The notes under the pieces are model-generated. The model was not told the origin of the DNA. It saw nothing but the letters and a program-made list of their open reading frames with translations, and made no database searches. A program made the translations under genes and the position numbers. A stretch of 64,000 nt of DNA from JAHDHW01 sp965220465 (GTDB lineage Bacteria > Bacteroidota > Bacteroidia > Chitinophagales > Saprospiraceae): NCBI GenBank assembly GCA_965220465.1, contig CBDCPZ010000025.1, positions 620,001 to 684,000 on the forward strand, read 5' to 3'. This document shows, in pieces, positions 38,673 to 47,382 of this stretch. Position 1 is the stretch's first letter, and each line of letters begins with the position of its first letter.

Positions 38673-40763
38673 ATGAAATTTCGTGCTTTCAGAAGAAAAA
38701 AAGACAATCTCTATTATTTTCAGTTTCTTTCAGAAGAAAATCAGGTCCAGCTAAACAGTCCTTCTTACCCTGATAAAGACCTGTGCTTCAACGGGATACG
38801 AGAAGTAATAAACAACTCGAGCAAAGCCAAAAATTATAATAAAAAAACCGATCAGAGCGGCAATCACTATTTTATACTCACCACCTCAAAAGGGCAGGAA
38901 ATTGGAAGAAGTATCAAATTTAAATCAGAAAAAGAGATGGATTTGGCTATAGCCAGATTTATGGCTGAAGCCCCTAAAGCAGCTACCCGGGAAGTTGAAA
39001 GCACCCCAGAAAAAAAACCAGTCAAAGACACAAAAACACCAAAAGATAAAAAAGGAAGGATTTATTTAAGTCAAAACCAGCCATATCTCTGCGGTAATTT
39101 GACCTATGACACCTTCCAAAATGAAAGCAACCAAAAATATTATTTCGTTTTCAATGACCAGGATGGAAATGCTCTATTAATCAATGGCGATGTAAGAGGT
39201 TTTGAAACAGTTGAAGCGTTAGATAATGGAATAAAAGCAGTCTTTAACTTTGCTACAAAAAAGAAAAATTACGACAAGCGAGTTGCAAAAAACGGAAAAC
39301 ATTATTTTTTAATACAAAATGAAGAAGGAAAATCTGTGGCAAGAAGCGGCCGTTTTTATCCGCAAAAAAAAGAAATGAATGCCGCTATCCGACTTGTGCA
39401 ATGCCACGGACTTGAAGTTACTGGTTCTAAACAACAAATATTGAGTGACAACTATCTTCCAATCGCAGCATACGCCGGAGGGGAAGGATTTCATACATTT
39501 CAAGATGAAAAAACCGGTGATCATTATTTTGCTTTTAATAATGATGACGGAAAAACTTTTCTACGCTCTGAAGGATATAAAACTGCCGCTTCCAGAGATA
39601 ATGGTATTCAGTCTGTGATAAAAAACGGCCCAAAAGAAAAAAACTGGAATACCTTTTTTGAAAACAACCGCCATTATTACAATCTAAAAGCCGGTAATAA
39701 TCAGGAAATCGCACGGAGTGATTATTACAAAAAAGAGGCGGATATGCTCGAAGATTTTAATTTGGTTAAAGGAGAGCACTCGCCCATTGGAATTGGCTCG
39801 GCTGTCATCGGCGGAGCCCTGCTTTCCGCTTTAATGATCAAAAAACAAAAAGAGGAAAAAGCAACTCAACAAAAAACAAAAGAAGAGAAAAAGAAAGCTC
39901 AACTAGCAAAACGAAAAGAGGAAGATGCTAAACTAGCAGCTCTTGCTGCAGCTAATCTAAAAGCTGAACAAGCTGCAAAGCAAAAAGCGGAAGCTCAAAA
40001 ATTAAAAGCAGAACAGGAAGCTGCTCTTGCTGCGGCAGCAGCAGAAGCAGCGAAATTAGCTGCGGAAGAAGAACGGAAAAAAGCTGCTGCAGCAGCGGCC
40101 ACTGCCTCCGCAATGGCTTTGGCTGCTAAAGGGAACACTCAAACTACACCACCACCTGTTGCAACTGCAAAAAGCAGTTCAGGCAGTGGATTTCCTGGTT
40201 GGTTAATCCCCTTGATAATCGCTTTGCTGTTGATCATTCTTGCACTCATTTATTTCAAAGGATGTGACGGTTGCAATAAACCGGTTCCTCCAATTGAAGA
40301 TCCGATCATAGAAATTGATACAATTGAACAAGACACTACTCCTTTTGGCAAAGGAGGCCAGGAGCTTGGTTTTATACCCGGATCGATGGAATTCCTGATG
40401 GCTGACCATCTGAAAGCTTTCGATAGTTCATTTCCCGAAACTTTCACAGCTGATAATATTGCTTTTGCAAAAAATAAAATACGCCTGGATACGAAAGCAC
40501 GCAAACAATTGGACAACCTTGCTGTACTTTTGAAGGAATATCCAAATGCCACAATTGAAATTTACGGTTACGTCACCGCAAATGAAAAAACATTTTACAA
40601 AGGCAACAAAGAGGTTTCTTTGGATGATGCTCGTGCACGGGAAGTGTTCAATTATTTAAAAGGAAATGGCATCGAAGAAAGCCGTATGGAGTTTTATGGA
40701 AATGGCCTGGATGATAAGGCTGGAGTCAAAATCAAATTGATTTCCAGAGGGGTTACCCGGTAA
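38673..40763 (+). CDS. DUF1508/YegP-like repeat protein with TM anchor and OmpA-like C-terminal domain
   Basis: A 696-residue protein with an unusual layout. Residues about 1-105, 135-245 and 265-370 are three modules, each a pair of DUF1508/YegP-like units (for example YYFQFLSEENQVQLNSPSY, HYFILTTSKGQEIGRS, YYFVFNDQDGNALLING). A small hydrophobic stretch at 375-392 precedes an Ala/Lys/Glu-rich coiled coil (about 393-480). A strong membrane span follows (about 508-530, LIPLIIALLLIILALIYF). The C-terminus (about 590-696) is OmpA-like, with IYGYVTANE and SLDDARAREVFNYLKGNGIE. No signal peptide is present, so the modules should be cytosolic and the OmpA-like domain periplasmic. Function unknown. 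Confidence 0.85.
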   Translation: MKFRAFRRKKDNLYYFQFLSEENQVQLNSPSYPDKDLCFNGIREVINNSSKAKNYNKKTDQSGNHYFILTTSKGQEIGRSIKFKSEKEMDLAIARFMAEAPKAATREVESTPEKKPVKDTKTPKDKKGRIYLSQNQPYLCGNLTYDTFQNESNQKYYFVFNDQDGNALLINGDVRGFETVEALDNGIKAVFNFATKKKNYDKRVAKNGKHYFLIQNEEGKSVARSGRFYPQKKEMNAAIRLVQCHGLEVTGSKQQILSDNYLPIAAYAGGEGFHTFQDEKTGDHYFAFNNDDGKTFLRSEGYKTAASRDNGIQSVIKNGPKEKNWNTFFENNRHYYNLKAGNNQEIARSDYYKKEADMLEDFNLVKGEHSPIGIGSAVIGGALLSALMIKKQKEEKATQQKTKEEKKKAQLAKRKEEDAKLAALAAANLKAEQAAKQKAEAQKLKAEQEAALAAAAAEAAKLAAEEERKKAAAAAATASAMALAAKGNTQTTPPPVATAKSSSGSGFPGWLIPLIIALLLIILALIYFKGCDGCNKPVPPIEDPIIEIDTIEQDTTPFGKGGQELGFIPGSMEFLMADHLKAFDSSFPETFTADNIAFAKNKIRLDTKARKQLDNLAVLLKEYPNATIEIYGYVTANEKTFYKGNKEVSLDDARAREVFNYLKGNGIEESRMEFYGNGLDDKAGVKIKLISRGVTR

Positions 40764-40801
40764 ATTCCAGAGAAGAATAAAATCATTTTTAAAACATAAA
40801 A

Positions 40802-40843
40802 AAGACGCCAGTTAATGCATTCATTAGCTAGCGTCTTATTTTT
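40802..40843. terminator. Bidirectional terminator
   Basis: A 16-bp stem with one mismatch and one G-T pair (arms 40802-40817 and 40822-40837, outer part AAGACGC/GCGTCTT) and a CATT loop, followed on the plus strand by ATTTTTATATT and preceded by A-runs. It lies between the convergent DUF1508-OmpA and lipoprotein genes. Confidence 0.85.
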
Positions 40844-40862
40844 ATATTAAAGAAAACTTGGG

Positions 40863-41306
40863 TCAATATTGATAAGTCAAACTTTCCGGAAAGCCTTGCA
40901 AATTCAACGTGATTTTTGAATTTCCTTCTACTTGCAAAGGAGTCAAATCATAAAATAATTCCTGAGTGATCAAAGCCTCACATTGATCATTATCTTCTAA
41001 TGAAAGCCTGATATTTCTCTGAATCGGAAAAGATTCCATAATCGCAGAAGCATCAATCAATTGAAAAGTCACAATTTCACAACCACCACCATAACGCACA
41101 ACTGCTTTCAGACAATTACCATCGATCACAGCACTTTGAAACTGAAATTCATCGGCAGGACCATTTTCGTATAGATCCGCATCAACGACCACCGGATGAT
41201 CACAGGTTGAAGGTAAAGGAGGGTCAATTGTTACACTTTCTGATTTGTTGCAACCGGATAATAAGATTCCAAAAAAGAAGAATAGGAAAGAAAAATAAGA
41301 ATTCAT
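40863..41306 (-). CDS. Small predicted lipoprotein
   Basis: A 147-residue lipoprotein (MNSYFSFLFFFFGILLSGC, lipidated Cys19). The mature domain is beta-rich and has paired cysteines (STCDHP, GNCLKAV, GGCEIVTF, DQCEALI), consistent with a small immunoglobulin-like or beta-sandwich fold. No family is recognised. It is a monocistronic unit downstream of a terminator for the ABC-exporter operon. Confidence 0.7.
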   Translation of the reverse strand: MNSYFSFLFFFFGILLSGCNKSESVTIDPPLPSTCDHPVVVDADLYENGPADEFQFQSAVIDGNCLKAVVRYGGGCEIVTFQLIDASAIMESFPIQRNIRLSLEDNDQCEALITQELFYDLTPLQVEGNSKITLNLQGFPESLTYQY

Positions 41307-41428
41307 AGTCGTAGTTTAAGATTAATAATGATTACTCGTTTAAAAAGACGGTCACTATTAAAAAAAGGTTTGGTGATCGATTTTGGATTAACGTTTTTTT
41401 AACCAATTTATATTACCTTTTAGTGGAA

Positions 41429-41463
41429 TAAAAAATGCCCTGCCTATTTAAAATAGACAGGGC
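41429..41463 (-). terminator. Terminator of the ABC-exporter operon
   Basis: On the minus strand the stem GCCCTG/CAGGGC with further CTATT/AATAG pairing (one mismatch) is followed by ATTTTTTATT. It begins about 93 bp after the last gene of the operon (stop at 41556). Confidence 0.8.
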
Positions 41464-41555
41464 CTGGGCGTTTATAGTGTCATTATTGATGTTATCGGTT
41501 TTTCCAGGAATTTGATTTATAACGTTATTTTAACAAAAATCTTGTAACTAGGTAA

Positions 41556-42167
41556 TTAATTTTTCAGCGGCTGCTTAACTTTCTTTTTTGGCCAAAGTCT
41601 GACTATGATCACTAAAACCAGGAGAATTGCTATTGGGAAATACTCATATTCGGTCAATGCCCTTTTCCAATAACTTCTCAAAAAGATAAATAAAATCCAA
41701 TATCCGCCAACCGTATGCAATACCTTCCATTGTTTTTTTGATAAAAATTTGGAAAACAATTCAAAAGAAGTCAGGAGCATAAGTATTAAAAAAAGATAAG
41801 CCAGCCCTCCACCGATCAGCGAAATCGTCTTTGCTTTTTCAAATACCGGATGAAAGTTATATTGTAAAATAACCAAAAAGAAAAGATGTTCTAAATGAAC
41901 AATTGCAAATGAAATACCCAGATATTTTCGATTCATTAATAGCCAAAAAGTGAGAGAATTTTGAACCAATCGGTGGATTCCGGAAGCAGCAAAAGCCAAA
42001 GAAAACAACACAACACTGATGCGTGCGCTCCATCTTATCATTTCCCTTGTCCCTTCTTCTGTAAAACCGTAGTTAAAAAGCATTAATCCAAAAAACATGA
42101 CGGAGCCAACCATTATCAATTTGACAATGTCCCAAGCCCAAATTCCGCTATTTGAATCTGTTGTCAT
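41556..42167 (-). CDS. Multi-span membrane protein, ferric-reductase-like transmembrane domain
   Basis: A 203-residue protein with about six membrane spans. Histidines sit at helix positions typical of haem-binding four-helix domains (SGIHRLVQNS, FAIVHLEHLFFL, KVLHTVGGYWILF), resembling MsrQ/YedZ-type ferric reductase domains. No FAD or NAD-binding part is present. It starts 3 bp after the second permease stop, so it is translationally coupled to the ABC exporter. The reductase assignment is tentative; the alternative is an uncharacterised exporter accessory protein. Confidence 0.65.
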   Translation of the reverse strand: MTTDSNSGIWAWDIVKLIMVGSVMFFGLMLFNYGFTEEGTREMIRWSARISVVLFSLAFAASGIHRLVQNSLTFWLLMNRKYLGISFAIVHLEHLFFLVILQYNFHPVFEKAKTISLIGGGLAYLFLILMLLTSFELFSKFLSKKQWKVLHTVGGYWILFIFLRSYWKRALTEYEYFPIAILLVLVIIVRLWPKKKVKQPLKN

Positions 42168-42170
42168 TTT

Positions 42171-42881
42171 TTAAGCAAAATGGTATTTTGAAAATCTGTT
42201 TATAAGAAAACTTAACACTAAAATAGTCAGTAAAAATCCAATTGAAACATGCAAAATAAACGAATTACCGAGGATTAAATCATTCATCCCCTGAAAAATC
42301 CAGTGGCTTGGGATGATTCCAAACAAACCTGAATAACCTTTTGGTGTAAAAAAAGCAACCAGCGGTATTGAAATCAACAAATTAAACAACTTGAACCAGG
42401 TCATTCCGGCCATTTTGTTTTTTGAAAAGACCGTCACCACAAGCGCAAAAAAAGGAGCGATGAGTCCCGCTAAAACTGCAATTGTTAAACTTTCAAAAAT
42501 CAAAAACGAAAAGAATGGCTGCGATTCTAATAATATCCATGCAAAAATAGTAGAAAACATAAATGGAATCACCAAACGAAAAGTGATAAATCCTGATTTT
42601 GAAATAGGTAATATCCCGTAAACTTTTGCCACTTCAGTATCCTTTTCTTCAATCAAAACAATACAATAAATAAAGCCAAACATGGTTGACATTTGCAAGG
42701 TCGCCGCCATCAAAACGTAAGGAATATAATCTACAACTCCTTGATAATTAGCGATTAAATAAGGCAAAAGCATATTCACTACCGCTATCGCCAGAAAAGG
42801 AACTACCAAAAATATTCTCAAAGACGGATCTCTGAAAACCAATTTGAAATCGCTGATTGAGGTTTTTATTAGTTGATTCAT
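42171..42881 (-). CDS. ABC transporter permease (second subunit of the exporter)
   Basis: A 236-residue ABC-2-type permease with about six membrane segments (LVVPFLAIAVVNMLLP-like IFLVVPFLAIAVVNMLLP, TMFGFIYCIVLIEEKDTEVA). It lies 9 bp after the first permease and 3 bp before the ferric-reductase-like gene. The two-permease-plus-ATPase layout resembles the mycobacterial Rv2686c-Rv2688c fluoroquinolone exporter. The substrate is unproven. Confidence 0.8.
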   Translation of the reverse strand: MNQLIKTSISDFKLVFRDPSLRIFLVVPFLAIAVVNMLLPYLIANYQGVVDYIPYVLMAATLQMSTMFGFIYCIVLIEEKDTEVAKVYGILPISKSGFITFRLVIPFMFSTIFAWILLESQPFFSFLIFESLTIAVLAGLIAPFFALVVTVFSKNKMAGMTWFKLFNLLISIPLVAFFTPKGYSGLFGIIPSHWIFQGMNDLILGNSFILHVSIGFLLTILVLSFLINRFSKYHFA

Positions 42882-42890
42882 TTTTAAAAA

Positions 42891-43592
42891 CTACGTATTT
42901 ATCATCCTGGCTTTAAAAATACGAAACGTAAAAAAGTAAAACACCGGTACCCAAAAGATAATGGAAGCATATCCGTAAATCAGCTCCGAAGTCACCGGAT
43001 TTTCAGCATAGGAATTTACAATTAAATTCAAACAACCCTGCATTGGCATGTAATAAAAAAAGGGGATATCTGTCAAATTAAAATAATTGAGCAGCGGCAA
43101 ACTGAATCCGATAAGCAATGGAATCGACTTCAATAAAAACAATAAAAACTCTGTATTAAAACTCACCACAAAAATGCCCACAATACTAAACAAAACACAG
43201 GTTCCGAATACACCTGCAGAAAAATGTCCGATGAAAAACGATGTTCCCAAAATAGATAAGCCCATTCCCAGCGCGCAAGCCCAACCCAATATCGACAACG
43301 TCAGAATCCGTGCAATCAAATAAACATGATGACTTACCGGCGTGACAAACAGCGCCTCCAGTACCTTTTGGTTTTTTTCCATGATAATCGACAACCCGAC
43401 AAAAAGCAAACCGATCACCGCCGGATCATTATAGATCAGCAGCGTCAACACTTTGTCCATATTCCCCAGATCTTTAATCATAAAAAATATAAGCGCATAC
43501 ATCACCGTCACAACCACACTAATCACGATCAGGTTGTTTTTGTGCAGAATCATAAACTGCCATTTCATTTGATGTATTAATTGCCTCATCAT
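42891..43592 (-). CDS. ABC transporter permease (first subunit of the exporter)
   Basis: A 233-residue ABC-2-type permease with about six membrane spans. The segment MEKNQKVLEALFVTPVSHHV is typical of the cytosolic loop of this family. It overlaps the ATPase stop codon by 4 bp (ATGA), a sign of translational coupling. An ATG-ATG pair marks the start (43592 or 43589). Confidence 0.82.
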   Translation of the reverse strand: MMRQLIHQMKWQFMILHKNNLIVISVVVTVMYALIFFMIKDLGNMDKVLTLLIYNDPAVIGLLFVGLSIIMEKNQKVLEALFVTPVSHHVYLIARILTLSILGWACALGMGLSILGTSFFIGHFSAGVFGTCVLFSIVGIFVVSFNTEFLLFLLKSIPLLIGFSLPLLNYFNLTDIPFFYYMPMQGCLNLIVNSYAENPVTSELIYGYASIIFWVPVFYFFTFRIFKARMINT

Positions 43593-44440
43593 GCTTTTAG
43601 CACTTTTCCGGTGACTTGGATAAAAACTTCCTCCAGCGTCGCTTCCTGGGTATTGATTCGAAGTAATTCGTCTTTGGTTATGAATTCCAAGAACTGAGGG
43701 TTAGCTCCAAGGTTTTCCAATTCAAATTCCGCTGTTTGTTCGTTTTTCAATTCTACTTTTACGCTGTGTTTTCCGTACTGATGTTTTAACAGAGCAGGCG
43801 CTTCCGTAATTTGAATGGATCCATCAACGATAAAAGACACTCGATCACAAAGTTCGTCAGCGGTATTCATATTGTGTGTTGTGATAAAAATGGTTTTCCC
43901 TTTATTCCTGAGAGCTACGATATGTTGCCGGATTTTTCGGGCATTTACAGGATCGAGACCGGCAGTGGGTTCATCAAAAAAAAGAATCTCCGGATCGTGC
44001 ATAATGGCTCGAATAAAATTGAGGCGCATTTTCATTCCTTTGGAATATTCTTCTACTTTTTTGTTGATGCTATCCTCCAGGCCTACCAGTTCAAATAGGT
44101 CTTTTAGTTTTAAAAGTTTACTTTTTTTATAAAAAGAAGCAAAGAGTTCCAGATTTTCCTTTGCGGTGAGTTTTAAATAATGATTGGGTAATTCAAAGCC
44201 AACACCAATCCACTCGAAGTATTCAGCGCCCCAGCTTTTTAAAGGTTTATTTTTTACGGTGATTTCGCCTTTGAAATCATTCAATATTTTATAAAGCACT
44301 TTTTGAGTAGTACTTTTTCCTGCACCGGAAGGCCCCAGGAATCCAAATATTTCTCCTTCGCTAATTTCAAAATTTAAAGCATGAAGTATTTCTTCACTTC
44401 CTCCCGGATAAGTGTAGGAAAGGTTTTCAACTTTGATCAT
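43589..44440 (-). CDS. ABC transporter ATP-binding protein (exporter)
   Basis: A 283-residue ATPase. Walker A is GPSGAGKST (about residues 36-44), the signature YSKGMKMRL near 130 and Walker B ILFFDEPTAGLDP near 155. The H-loop is ITTHNMN. The C-terminal extension resembles drug-export ATPases such as Rv2688c. It is the first gene of a four-gene operon with two permeases and a membrane protein. Confidence 0.92.
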   Translation of the reverse strand: MIKVENLSYTYPGGSEEILHALNFEISEGEIFGFLGPSGAGKSTTQKVLYKILNDFKGEITVKNKPLKSWGAEYFEWIGVGFELPNHYLKLTAKENLELFASFYKKSKLLKLKDLFELVGLEDSINKKVEEYSKGMKMRLNFIRAIMHDPEILFFDEPTAGLDPVNARKIRQHIVALRNKGKTIFITTHNMNTADELCDRVSFIVDGSIQITEAPALLKHQYGKHSVKVELKNEQTAEFELENLGANPQFLEFITKDELLRINTQEATLEEVFIQVTGKVLKA

Positions 44441-44512
44441 TTTTTCGCAATTTGATTCAATATCGGAAATTAAGTCCAGATATTAAATTCTTCCCACTCC
44501 ACTTTGAAAAGA

Positions 44513-45295
44513 CTATTTCTTAGGAAACCAGGGGATGAAAGCGCTGGTAGATTGGACGTATTTTTTGTATTTGGGTTTAGTGTTTTTTAAAGTTCTTTCC
44601 AGCATGGCAACTCCAGATACTTTGATGATCAGTGCAGTCATCAAAACAGGACCGAACACTGGCCAAAAACTTCCTACGGCTAAACTAAATAAACCATATC
44701 CCCACCAAACTGTTGCGTCCCCAAAATAGTTAGGATGACGGGTATAACGCCAAAAACCAGTGTTTAACACTTTACCTTTATTTGCTGGATTTGCTTTAAA
44801 CTTCGCCAATTGAAAATCGCCGCCTGCTTCAAAAATAAATCCAATTACCCAAACCAATAAAGCGACGAGATCAAGCCATCCAAACGGTTGGTCAGCACTA
44901 TAAAATTGTACTGCAAGTAATGGTGCTGAGATTAGCCATATTAAAACTCCCTGCAACAAAAAAACCTGAAAAAAACTAAACCACCAGTATCTTTCTGCAC
45001 CATAATTTTTGCGAAATTGCTGATAACGAAAATCTTCTCCCTTTCCATAATTTCGCCAACCAATATAAATCGACAACCGCAATCCCCAAAAAGCAACCAG
45101 CGTCAACAATAATATTTTCCGGCTATCAAACCCTTCTGTATTAAAAAAGTAAAAAGCACAAACAACGACAAAACCAATTCCCCAAAAAACATCCACGATA
45201 CTCGCATTTTTAAGTGGAATACTTATCAGCCACATCACTGTTGACAAAGCGACGATGATACCTAAGGCCTGAATATAAATTTGAAAAAATTCCAT
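44513..45295 (-). CDS. DUF1295 membrane protein (steroid 5-alpha-reductase-like)
   Basis: A 260-residue membrane protein with about seven hydrophobic segments. The C-terminal signature NTGFWRYTRHPNYFGDATVW, ending KNTKPKYKKYVQSTSAFIPW, is typical of DUF1295 and isoprenylcysteine methyltransferase/5-alpha-reductase relatives. A role in reducing a lipid or steroid-like double bond is inferred from the superfamily. It lies 72 bp before the ABC ATPase in the same direction and may belong to that operon. Confidence 0.87.
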   Translation of the reverse strand: MEFFQIYIQALGIIVALSTVMWLISIPLKNASIVDVFWGIGFVVVCAFYFFNTEGFDSRKILLLTLVAFWGLRLSIYIGWRNYGKGEDFRYQQFRKNYGAERYWWFSFFQVFLLQGVLIWLISAPLLAVQFYSADQPFGWLDLVALLVWVIGFIFEAGGDFQLAKFKANPANKGKVLNTGFWRYTRHPNYFGDATVWWGYGLFSLAVGSFWPVFGPVLMTALIIKVSGVAMLERTLKNTKPKYKKYVQSTSAFIPWFPKK

Positions 45296-45508
45296 TTTAA
45301 CATTTTTCTATGCAAACAAGACTTTATCCAAAAGGTTAAAAATAGAAAAGACTTTGTGGCGCTGCGTAAAAACTTTTAAAATTCAATCTTCTTTTGCCAG
45401 TTGTCCAAAAGTGCTTCACCAACTTTGGAAAACTTGTGCTTTATAAATGGATGAAAAAAGAAGTTTTGAATTTTATTTTTATAAGTAATTGTTCAAAATA
45501 AAATATAA

Positions 45509-46105
45509 CTAAAAAGAGCATTTAGAAAAGTTAATGAAAATAGATTTACCAAAGGCTGAACAAATTCTATTGACTGCATAAAACAGGTCGTCGGCAGATT
45601 GGTAATCAGATGGTCTTAACCATCCTTGTTTCATTTCTTTCCAAAGCCTTTCGATAATATTGAGATGCGGCGAATAAGGAGGTAAATAAAAAATGAATAA
45701 TCCTCTTTTTTGCCAAGTCTCCAAAAGTTGTTTGACTTTACGGGCAGTATGAATTCTTGCATTATCCAATACTACAAATGTGAATTTGGAAATTGTCAAG
45801 GATAAATTATCTAGCATTTCAATGACAAAATTTGCATTGATGTTTTTTTCTGTCGTTTTGTAAATGAATCGGTTCGTTCTTGAAAGTAATCCAAAACAGT
45901 TAATTGATTTGCCTTTGCATACTTCAATAGCTACTTGTTCATCATCAAATTGCCAACCATAAGGAACATATCCTTGCTGAGAAAACTGCGTTTCATCAGC
46001 ATAAAATAAATCAATATTTCCTAATTCAGCTTGTTGTTCTATCAAACTCAAAGATTGTTTTCGAACTTTATATAGTTCTTCATCAGGTTTACCTTTAGGT
46101 TTCAA
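45509..46105 (-). CDS. IS630 transposase, C-terminal DDE part (orfB)
   Basis: Catalytic part of the transposase, 198 codons from a TTG that is probably not a real start. The acidic triad is visible in FYADETQF, VVLDNARIHTA and PYSPHLNIIERLWKEMKQ. It is expected to be made as an orfA-orfB fusion by -1 frameshifting, and the frame is also open upstream through LKCRWKRIRLKPKGKPDEEL, which is the conserved junction in IS630 proteins. Confidence 0.92.
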   Translation of the reverse strand: MKPKGKPDEELYKVRKQSLSLIEQQAELGNIDLFYADETQFSQQGYVPYGWQFDDEQVAIEVCKGKSINCFGLLSRTNRFIYKTTEKNINANFVIEMLDNLSLTISKFTFVVLDNARIHTARKVKQLLETWQKRGLFIFYLPPYSPHLNIIERLWKEMKQGWLRPSDYQSADDLFYAVNRICSAFGKSIFINFSKCSF

Positions 46106-46530
46106 ACGGATTCGTTTCCATCGGCACTTAAGTTTTTTAAAAACCGTTTTAAAGTCAGAACACTAAAGGTTTTTCCTAAATCTTTTTCTAAAGCTTCTTT
46201 AGCCAATTTAATTCGTTGCCGTTCTTTTTTGATAGCAGCTTTTACTTTAGCTTCATCTTGCTTTTTATTTAAAATAGATTTTCTTCCTTGACCTGATTTC
46301 GTTTTAAGACCTTCGATACCATACTTGATATATCTTTTGGACCAGCTATTAACAGGTTGAAAGGTAATTCCAAATATGTCAGCTATTTCTTGGGAAGTCA
46401 AACCTTGGTTCTTTAGCAAAATCATATGACAGCGTTGAGAAAAAAACTTTGATTTTGAATATTTGTAACCTTTTTCTAGTGCTACTTTTTCTGCATCCGT
46501 TAAGTCTATTTTCTTTGATTTTCGACCCAT
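46102..46530 (-). CDS. IS630 transposase, N-terminal helix-turn-helix part (orfA)
   Basis: A 142-residue DNA-binding part starting MGRKSKKIDLTDAEKVALEK. The first helix-turn-helix covers GLTSQEIADIFGITFQPVNS and the second lies near FSVLTLKRFLKNL. The stop is just past the frameshift site. Alone it would bind the inverted repeats; the full transposase needs the -1 shift. Confidence 0.9.
   Translation of the reverse strand: MGRKSKKIDLTDAEKVALEKGYKYSKSKFFSQRCHMILLKNQGLTSQEIADIFGITFQPVNSWSKRYIKYGIEGLKTKSGQGRKSILNKKQDEAKVKAAIKKERQRIKLAKEALEKDLGKTFSVLTLKRFLKNLSADGNESV
46132..46138 (-). promoter_or_regulatory. Predicted -1 ribosomal frameshift site A-AAA-AAC
   Basis: Minus-strand heptamer A AAA AAC in the orfA frame, just upstream of the orfA stop. 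Slipping back one base moves reading from FLKN into LKCRWKRIRLKPKGK of orfB, which restores the conserved transposase junction. This is a standard -1 slippery sequence in IS elements. Confidence 0.75.
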
Positions 46531-47382
46531 CTTTTTGGGTGTAAATATAACTTATAAATAATTTTGAACAATTACTTACTCAAAATTAAAAATCATAATG
46601 ATTTCTGATTGACCTGAATTGATTTCATTGACTTGCCATGTTCCTTTCAGGCTTTTGAACGGATAAGGATAATCCGGTGCTGAAGTATTCACAACAAAAG
46701 AATATTGTTTTTCAGCTTCCCAAAGCGTACAGCTTTCGGTCCATGAATCCTTTCCGTGCGAGCATTGGCGAACCAGGCCCTCCCCTTCTCCTGAGATAAT
46801 TTTTACGTCATCGATATTTGAAGCAACCCGGTGATAATTTTTTATGTCAGAAACGATTCTCCAAACTTTCTTTTTATTTGCCGCCACGGTTCTTTTAAAA
46901 GCAAGGTTTTTTGCTTTTGAACCTTTTTCAGCATCAATCCGAGCCAGTCCGATTGATTGAAAAATGGCAAAAGTCAAAACGATAAAAGCAAAAATATCAA
47001 TCAACAAATATCCTGCATCCGAAATAGGAAATGGCCGCCAGATCAAAACTGCAAAACTGGCGACCACCCAAATCGAATCCTGAATGATGATCCAAAGGAT
47101 AGCAAGGGCACGCTGCTTTTTTATTTCAACTAAAATCGTCCCTGAAAAGAAAAGCAATGCAATTCCCAACACCCAAAAAACAGTTGTATTTTGAATGCCA
47201 AACAGGTTCATGAAAAAAACGGGGAAAAGAATTAAAGTTGCTCCTGATAAAAAGGAGGAAATCGAATTGGCTAATAAAGCGCTTTTTAATGTCGTCATGA
47301 TTTACTTTTTAGATTAAAATTTAATCCAAAGGTATCCCTGCTTTGTTATAGAATATTGATATTTTACGCCAAAATAACTGAA

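Larger units (their letters stand above)
45484..46576 (-). mobile_element. IS630-family insertion sequence
   Basis: A 1093-bp element bounded by 16-bp perfect terminal inverted repeats starting AGTAATTGTTCAAAAT (45484-45499 and 46561-46576). It is flanked by TA on both sides (45482-45483 and 46577-46578), the target duplication typical of the IS630/Tc1 group. It encodes orfA and orfB joined by a -1 frameshift. It is inserted into an SRPBCC gene whose two halves remain in register, so the insertion is recent. Confidence 0.92.
45376..47298 (-). pseudogene. Membrane protein with C-terminal SRPBCC domain, interrupted by IS630 element
   Basis: The 5' part (46576-47298, 240 codons) encodes about four membrane spans (residues 1-120) and then an SRPBCC/polyketide-cyclase-like domain (FKRTVAANKKKVWRIVSDIK to SEIIMIFNFE). 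The stop codon at 46576-46578 is created by the IS630 end (TA of the target plus one IS base). Removing the element and one TA joins the frame to 45376-45483, giving FEYKNKIQNFFFHPF then IKHKFSKVGEALLDNWQKK and IEF-stop, a good SRPBCC C-terminus. The gene was thus whole before insertion (about 276 residues). The truncated product loses its C-terminal helix. It is divergent from the AraC-type regulator. Confidence 0.88.

Noticed and set aside
45509..46105. orfB as an independent gene
   Set aside because: Its apparent start is a TTG inside the conserved transposase junction; it is better explained by -1 frameshifting from orfA.
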